A stretch of DNA of 64,000 nucleotides from JAKLIX01 sp964605655. Its GTDB lineage: Bacteria > Bacteroidota > Bacteroidia > Bacteroidales > CAIXZF01. Numbering within the stretch: the stretch's first letter is position 1; the number at the start of each line of letters is the position of its first letter. The notes beneath the pieces are model-generated. The model had not been told where the DNA came from and searched no databases. It saw only the letters and a list, made by a program, of their open reading frames with translations. The position numbers and the translations under genes are program-made. This document shows, one piece after another, positions 58,919-64,000 of the stretch. The stretch spans positions 1-64,000 of the forward strand of contig CAZSDK010000019.1 of assembly GCA_964605655.1 (NCBI GenBank), in the 5' to 3' direction.

Positions 58919-61900
58919 TCAGGCTCGCTTCAGTATTTTTCTCCAAAAACGGGCGGAGCGAGTTTTGAGGGTGTCGAAGACGATATATACCACGGGTACC
59001 ACGACCAAAGTCAGGAAGAGCGAGCTGGTGAGACCGCCGATCAGGGCCCAGGCGATGCCATTCTTCCATTCCGAGCCTGCTCCCTGGGCCAGGGCGATAG
59101 GCATCATACCGGCAATCATCGAGAAGGTGGTCATCAGGATGGGACGAAGCCTTACCTTACCGGCCATCACCAGGGCGCGCGCAATGGTATGCCCTTCCTG
59201 CCGCATCTGGTTGGTGAAGTCGACCAGCAGGATGGCATTTTTACCAACCAGTCCGACCAACATGATCATCCCGAGGAAGGAGAAAATGGTCAGTGACTCC
59301 ATGGTTAGGGCCAGGGCAAACAAGGCACCAACAATGGCCAGGGGTATGCTCATCAGCACTACGAACGGATAGAGATACGATTCATAGAGTGCGACCATGA
59401 TAAGGTAGACAAAGAGGATGGAAACGAAGAAGGCCAGGAACAGGCTTCCAAAGGCCTCCGTCTGGTATTTCAGGTCTCCCTCCAGGGCTACGGTCACCTC
59501 AGCAGGCAATTTGACCGATTTTAGTTTTTTCTGTAACTCCTCCCCAACAGTACCTACCGGACGACCATAAACCTGGGAGCTGACTGTGACAGAGGAGACA
59601 CGGTTGTACCTCTGAAGTATCGAAGTCCCTGTAGAAGAGCCTATTTCAGCGAACTGACCGAGTTTGACGCTCTGACCGGAATGATTGACAAAAGCCAGGT
59701 TGGTCACGTTGTCAATTTGCCGGCGGTCGTAACTGTCAAGCGCAATATTGATGTCATATTCGCTGCCTTGCTGGCGGAATTTGGAGTCAGTATTCCCGCT
59801 GAAAGCATTCTGGAGGGAAGCTCCTACTTCAGCCATACTGAGTCCCAGACGGGCCATTTTTTCCTTGTCAATACTGATATTCACCTCCGGGTTACCGGGT
59901 TCCACGCTGAGTTTGACCTCATCCGTCCCCGGAACAGTCTTCATCACCTCCTTGTACTTTTCGGCATATTTGATGAGGGTGTCGACATTGGGACCCATCA
60001 GTACCATCTGGATGGGTGCCATATCAGAAGTCCCCACCAACGATAAGATGCTGGACCTTACTTTCACCCCGGTGAGCCGGGAAGTCAGGTCCTGTTTCAT
60101 CTTCCTGCAGAACTTTTCCGAAGATATGTCCCTCGCATCTTTATCTACCATCTTCACGTGCAACTCCGACTGATAAGCGGTATTGCCCGTGCCGTCGAAG
60201 CTGTTGGCAAAACCGATAGAAGCGAAAACACTGACCACTTCAGGCTGCGCAAGCAGATATTCTTCAGCCTTGAGGGTTACCTGGTTGGTCTGCATCAGGG
60301 AAGCGTCTTTGGGCAGCTCCATGTTGATCATCAATTCTCCGCGATCACCCATGCTCACAAATTCTGTCCCGATAAAACCGCCACCCACCAGGGCAAAGGA
60401 TGCGATGAGCAGGATGGTCGCCGATCCCAGCACGGTCCATTTGTGCTTCAACGACCAAACCAGGGCCTGGCTGTACCATTTTCTGAGCCTGTCAAATCCT
60501 TTTTCAAACAGGGTGATCCAACGTCCCAGAAGCGATTTAGGCCGGTAAATCTCAAATTTGGCGATACGGGAAGCCAGAAGTGGTGTGAGTGTAAAGGAAA
60601 CGAACAGGCTTAACAAAGTGGAAAAGACCACCACCAGGGAAAACTGTCGTAACATTCCCGAGATCATGCTGCTCGAAAGGGCGATGGGCAGAAATACCAC
60701 GACGTCGACCAGGGTGATGGACAAGGCGGTGTAGTTGATCTCGTTCCTCCCGTCCAGGGCGGCCTTCCTCCTTTCCTTACCCATCTCCAGGTGCCTGTAT
60801 ATGTTCTCCAGGACCACGATACTGTCGTCGACCAGGATCCCGATCACCAGCGACATAGCCACCATGGAAATGATATTGAGCGTGAAGTCCATCACATACA
60901 TGGCCACGAAGGTGGAAATGAGGGATGCCGGGATGGCTACCATGACGATAAAGGAGTTGCGCAAAGAATGCAGGAAGACGAGCATGACGATGGCTACCAG
61001 TAGAATGGCCATCAAAAGGTCATGCATCACGGCATTGGCAGAAATCCTCGTAAAGTCAGAATTGTCGTTGGCGATTGCAAATTTCACCCCTTTAGCCTCA
61101 TAGATCTTCTCAATACTGGCAATCTCTTTTTTAACCAGCTTGCTCACCTCCACTTCATTACCGTCGGGCTGTTTGAATAGTAACAAACCGATGGAATTCT
61201 TCCCATTGAAGCGGCTGATGCTGGATACTTCTTTTGCTGCATCCTGCACTTCGGCGATGTCGGCCAGCTTCACCACACTTCCATCAGCCATTGCTGCCAC
61301 CACCAGCTCCCTTATGTCTTCAACCCCTTGGTATTTTGCGGAAAGCCTGATGATGAACTGCCTGTCAGTTGCTTTCAGCTTTCCTGTCGGGAATTCCATG
61401 TTGGCGGCCTGTATCGCCTGGGTGACCTGAAGAATGGGAATGTTGTAAGCAGCCAGTTTTTCACTGTTGATATTTACTTTGATTTCCCTTTCCTCACCTC
61501 CGACAACCTGGATCTGCGAGATGCCTTTCACCCTCGACAGCATGGGGTTGATCTTTTGTTTGACCAGGTCGAAAAGTTCTGTGGAAGAGATGCTTCCTGT
61601 GACTCCCAGACGCATTACAGGCAGGTCATCCATGCTGAAATTGTAAATATTGGGCGTCAGGATGTCCTTAGGTAGCGTCGACTGGACATTATAGACCTTT
61701 TGCTGAAGGTTTCTCATCGCTTTGTCCATATCGGCCGAAGAATTGAAGATGATCACTACGGCTGAATATCCTTCAAAGGAGGAGGACTGGATGTTATCGA
61801 TTTCTTCGAGAGAAGAAACCGCATCTTCCATTTTCTTAGTCACGGCATTCTCCACTTCCGAGGGGGAGGCACCCGGGTAAGCCGTACCAACAAAAAGCAC

Positions 61901-62029
61901 AGGCTGGGAGAATTCAGGCAGCAGTTCATAGTTCAGACGGTAGTAACTGATGATTCCCAGAAAGGTCAGTACCGTGAAGATAACGACGATGAGGGTCGGC
62001 CGTTTTATAGATAATTCAGTGATATTCAT
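58919..62029 (-). CDS. RND efflux transporter, HAE-1/AcrB type
   Basis: The 1,036-residue protein has the usual length and twelve membrane helices. The N-terminus, MNITELSIKRPTLIVVIFTV, and the proton-relay segment GILVDDSIVVLENIYRHLEM (two Asp in TM4) are clear; the duplicated second half shows VGKNAILLVDFTNQMRQEG. It takes up substrates from the periplasm or inner leaflet and passes them to an outer membrane channel using the proton gradient. Together with the adaptor and TolC-family genes just upstream it forms one tripartite operon. Substrates may be drugs, bile salts or metabolites. Confidence 0.96.
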   Translation of the reverse strand: MNITELSIKRPTLIVVIFTVLTFLGIISYYRLNYELLPEFSQPVLFVGTAYPGASPSEVENAVTKKMEDAVSSLEEIDNIQSSSFEGYSAVVIIFNSSADMDKAMRNLQQKVYNVQSTLPKDILTPNIYNFSMDDLPVMRLGVTGSISSTELFDLVKQKINPMLSRVKGISQIQVVGGEEREIKVNINSEKLAAYNIPILQVTQAIQAANMEFPTGKLKATDRQFIIRLSAKYQGVEDIRELVVAAMADGSVVKLADIAEVQDAAKEVSSISRFNGKNSIGLLLFKQPDGNEVEVSKLVKKEIASIEKIYEAKGVKFAIANDNSDFTRISANAVMHDLLMAILLVAIVMLVFLHSLRNSFIVMVAIPASLISTFVAMYVMDFTLNIISMVAMSLVIGILVDDSIVVLENIYRHLEMGKERRKAALDGRNEINYTALSITLVDVVVFLPIALSSSMISGMLRQFSLVVVFSTLLSLFVSFTLTPLLASRIAKFEIYRPKSLLGRWITLFEKGFDRLRKWYSQALVWSLKHKWTVLGSATILLIASFALVGGGFIGTEFVSMGDRGELMINMELPKDASLMQTNQVTLKAEEYLLAQPEVVSVFASIGFANSFDGTGNTAYQSELHVKMVDKDARDISSEKFCRKMKQDLTSRLTGVKVRSSILSLVGTSDMAPIQMVLMGPNVDTLIKYAEKYKEVMKTVPGTDEVKLSVEPGNPEVNISIDKEKMARLGLSMAEVGASLQNAFSGNTDSKFRQQGSEYDINIALDSYDRRQIDNVTNLAFVNHSGQSVKLGQFAEIGSSTGTSILQRYNRVSSVTVSSQVYGRPVGTVGEELQKKLKSVKLPAEVTVALEGDLKYQTEAFGSLFLAFFVSILFVYLIMVALYESYLYPFVVLMSIPLAIVGALFALALTMESLTIFSFLGMIMLVGLVGKNAILLVDFTNQMRQEGHTIARALVMAGKVRLRPILMTTFSMIAGMMPIALAQGAGSEWKNGIAWALIGGLTSSLFLTLVVVPVVYIVFDTLKTRSARFWRKILKRA

Positions 62030-62042
62030 GACGATCCAGCTT

Positions 62043-63101
62043 TCAGAAGTTCACGAGTCTGATTTTTTTTCCGTCTTCCAGGTTGATTTGTCCGGAGACG
62101 ACTACCTTTTCTCCCTCTTTTAATCCGCTAATTACGACAGCTTCTGTGTCGGTGACCTTACCGATCAACAGTTTCCTGAGTTCAGCCTTATCATTATGAA
62201 CGACATAAACTTCAGGTGACTTTATGCTGCCCACCAGGCATTTTCTGGGGATGACCAGTGATTCTACCCCTAGTTTTTCGTCGAAGAGGGCCACACCGAA
62301 CATGCCGGCTTTCAGAGTGAGTGAAGCATCGTTGATGACCTCCACTTCCACGGGAAACCTTCTTGCATCATCAGCCTTTACTCCCAGGGAGATCACCTTT
62401 CCCTGGTAGTCTTTTCCCGGATCAATGTCTGCCTTGAGGGTGACCGGAGCACCGACGGCCAGATGGTTGATCTCCTTTTCACTGAGGTTGACCTGAAAAC
62501 GAAGCCGGGAAATATCGACCAGGTCGATGACAGGGGCCCCGGGCATCAGGAGCGTTCCTTTTTCAATATGTCTTTTAGTGACAACTCCTGAAAACGGGGC
62601 GCGTATCTTTGTGTTATTCAACGCTTTGCGTGTAGTGACAAAGTTGGCCTCTGCATTCAGGGCAGCCAGACGGACCTCCTGAAGCTGCTGGGCAGAGACC
62701 GCCTCCGTTTTTGCCAGGGATTCGAACTTCTTGACATCCCTGTTGGCTTTTTCGAGGCTGGCCTCAGCAAGCCTGAACTGGCTCTGGAGCATCTCATCGT
62801 CCAGCTCGGCAATCACCTGGCCTTCTTTGACCCTGGACCCTGTTTCCGTGAGGACACGTAAGACCCGGCCCTGCGATTCCGACAGCAGGGTCAGTTCCCT
62901 GTTGGCTTTAAAGGTGCCACTGAGCCTGTAGCTTTCGTCCATAGTCTTGACAAGGACCGGAGCCACCGCCACAGGGATGGCTATGGTAGTGGTGTCCTGC
63001 CTTGAATTCTCGTCTATCCTGGCCTTGTTGTATATCAGCTTGGCTGCGCAGGCTCCTACCAGGACGAGGAGTATGATGGAAATACGGATGATCTTCTTCA
63101 T
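62043..63101 (-). CDS. RND efflux periplasmic adaptor (membrane fusion protein)
   Basis: The 352-residue protein starts with a membrane anchor (IIRISIILLVLVGACAAKLI; the Cys may also be a lipid site). It then has the adaptor layout: barrel/lipoyl start RVLRVLTETGSRVKEGQVIA, a coiled-coil hairpin (LAEASLEKANRDVKKFESLA), lipoyl second half TKIRAPFSGVVTKRHIEKGT, and GLKEGEKVVVSGQINLEDGK at the end. It links the RND pump to the outer membrane channel. It is 13 bases upstream of the pump gene. Confidence 0.94.
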   Translation of the reverse strand: MKKIIRISIILLVLVGACAAKLIYNKARIDENSRQDTTTIAIPVAVAPVLVKTMDESYRLSGTFKANRELTLLSESQGRVLRVLTETGSRVKEGQVIAELDDEMLQSQFRLAEASLEKANRDVKKFESLAKTEAVSAQQLQEVRLAALNAEANFVTTRKALNNTKIRAPFSGVVTKRHIEKGTLLMPGAPVIDLVDISRLRFQVNLSEKEINHLAVGAPVTLKADIDPGKDYQGKVISLGVKADDARRFPVEVEVINDASLTLKAGMFGVALFDEKLGVESLVIPRKCLVGSIKSPEVYVVHNDKAELRKLLIGKVTDTEAVVISGLKEGEKVVVSGQINLEDGKKIRLVNF

Positions 63102-63106
63102 GACGA

Positions 63107-64000
63107 TTATTGTATTAAGAGATTTAAGTTACCGGTGCTTTTCATCAGGTCAATTTCTGATAGTTTCATCTGGACCTGGGATTGTAATAGGGCCGACTGT
63201 GCGGAGCGGAGTGAGGATTCGGCATCGAGAATATCGGACAAGGGGCTGATTCCTTCTTTGTACTGATCAAGCGTGACCTGGTAGACCTCCTCTGCAAGTT
63301 TTTTATTAGAGAGCTGGTTTTCAGTGGTTTTCCGGCTCACTTCCAGTTTGCTCACTGCCGAGCGGTATTGTACCTCCAGCAGACGGGCCGTATTTTCTTT
63401 CTGAAGAACTGCCTGCTGTTGCTCGAGACCAGCCTGGCTGATGGCATGTTGTTTCGCAAATCCCTGAAACAAGGGTACATTCAGGCTGATCCCCACAAAC
63501 GACATTTTAAGCCAGCCGGGTTGCTGGTATAAGTAACTGAATTCATTCTGCTGACTCTGCAGACTGTACTGACCAATGGCTGCCAGGGTAGGGTATCCGG
63601 AGGCTTTTGCCTCCCTGATCTTTCCCGTGGCCAGGTCTTCCAGTGCCTGACATTGTTTGTACTCATTCAGTCCGGAAGGAGACCAGGCAAGGTCATTGGG
63701 CAGGATGGAGGGTTCTATGCTGTCGTTCAGGTGAACGGGTGTTTCGGAGGGGATGCCTGTGAGATATTTCAGGATGATGAGCTGCTGGTCATAGCCGTCC
63801 CTGAAAACATCGAGCTGGCTTTGCAGGTTGCCTGTGTTGACTTTCACCCTGTCTAAATCGACTTTTCGGATATAACCCAGATCGTACTGCTGTTGCATCA
63901 GGTCGGTAAGTTTTTGCATGGTCCCGACGTTTTGTTCCCAGGTACTTACCTGTGACTGAAGTCCCTGAGCGGCAAAAAATACCTGGGCGGTTTCATAAAT
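63107..64000 (-). CDS. TolC family outer membrane channel, 5' end off window
   Basis: The frame is open from 64000 down to a stop at 63107, so the N-terminus lies outside; about 297 residues are visible. The first inner ATG (63919) is not the true start, since the sequence before it (ETAQVFFAAQGLQSQVSTWE) continues the helix. Paired long helices are seen (DLMQQQYDLGYIRKVDLDRV and KLAEEVYQVTLDQYKEGISP), ending SEIDLMKSTGNLNLLIQ, typical of the second half of a TolC protomer. It completes the tripartite pump with the two genes downstream. Confidence 0.92.
   Translation of the reverse strand: MYETAQVFFAAQGLQSQVSTWEQNVGTMQKLTDLMQQQYDLGYIRKVDLDRVKVNTGNLQSQLDVFRDGYDQQLIILKYLTGIPSETPVHLNDSIEPSILPNDLAWSPSGLNEYKQCQALEDLATGKIREAKASGYPTLAAIGQYSLQSQQNEFSYLYQQPGWLKMSFVGISLNVPLFQGFAKQHAISQAGLEQQQAVLQKENTARLLEVQYRSAVSKLEVSRKTTENQLSNKKLAEEVYQVTLDQYKEGISPLSDILDAESSLRSAQSALLQSQVQMKLSEIDLMKSTGNLNLLIQ

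Overview
The window reads as chromosomal DNA of a strictly fermentative or anaerobe-like member of the Bacteroidota, probably near the Bacteroidales/Marinilabiliales. The evidence is: the -7 promoter element TAnnTTTG recurs upstream of genes on both strands; two secreted proteins carry type IX secretion C-terminal signals (type A on the M28 peptidase, type B gliding-type on the giant repeat protein); purH is linked to mreBCD; an ExbB-ExbD-ExbD-TonB cluster carries paired ExbDs; and a phosphate butyryltransferase/butyrate kinase pair and a tryptophanase are present. Most of the window is ordinary, densely packed core genome. Three patches look accessory: 15.8-19.1 kb, 22.0-23.3 kb and 49.5-51.4 kb.

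Layout. 0-15.8 kb: a truncated endonuclease/exonuclease/phosphatase gene, a GH3-type acyl-adenylating enzyme with a LysE exporter, recJ, a lone FtsX/MacB-type permease, the purH-mreB-mreC-mreD operon, a YitT membrane protein, a secreted M28 peptidase, and overlapping DUF2752 and TM2 genes. 15.8-19.2 kb: a small defence/toxin island next to tRNA-Cys. It holds a uracil-DNA-glycosylase-like protein fused to an antitoxin-like tail, a frameshifted ParE/RelE-type toxin, and an AbiEi/AbiEii type IV toxin-antitoxin pair with its own operator. 19.3-25.8 kb: a secreted multidomain metallophosphoesterase, then a DUF559 nuclease gene bracketed by inverted copies of a palindromic element that is also tandemly amplified beside it (the array contains a 100-N assembly gap), a double ABC ATPase for peptide import, and comF. 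25.8-33.5 kb: buk-ptb, an M64 peptidase, tnaA-queD with an unusual leader, an alpha/beta hydrolase and an M24 aminopeptidase. 33.6-39.7 kb: a lone succinate dehydrogenase cytochrome b, a single-cysteine thioredoxin-like protein, panC-panD, a UPF0104-type membrane protein, rfaE2, a lipoprotein, radA and tRNA-Ser. 39.7-45.8 kb: a small membrane protein, PstS-like lipoprotein, TPR protein, exbB, two exbD and tonB, which together look like one energy-coupling module. 45.8-49.8 kb: a CAAX protease, dusB, a DUF47-Pit phosphate pair and tRNA-Arg. 49.8-64 kb: rhuM and a neighbour in decay, a secreted protein with 20-residue repeats, lipoproteins, a 1,052-residue gliding-type adhesin, a PepSY-TM protein, an outer-membrane barrel candidate, a MORN-repeat protein, a carboxymuconolactone-decarboxylase-like protein and a tripartite RND efflux operon running off the end.

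The most unusual structure is the DUF559 nuclease with its palindromic repeats. The gene sits between inverted copies of an element with an 11-bp stem, a GTGT loop and a conserved 3' tail, and several more copies, with their spacer, are repeated at a period of about 120 bp alongside. This resembles the REP/RAYT logic of a nuclease associated with short palindromes, but with a PD-(D/E)XK-like enzyme. Second is the tnaA leader: a 26-codon open frame whose stop lies inside a 13-bp hairpin, which resembles an attenuator but has no Trp codon. Third is the glycosylase-antitoxin fusion.
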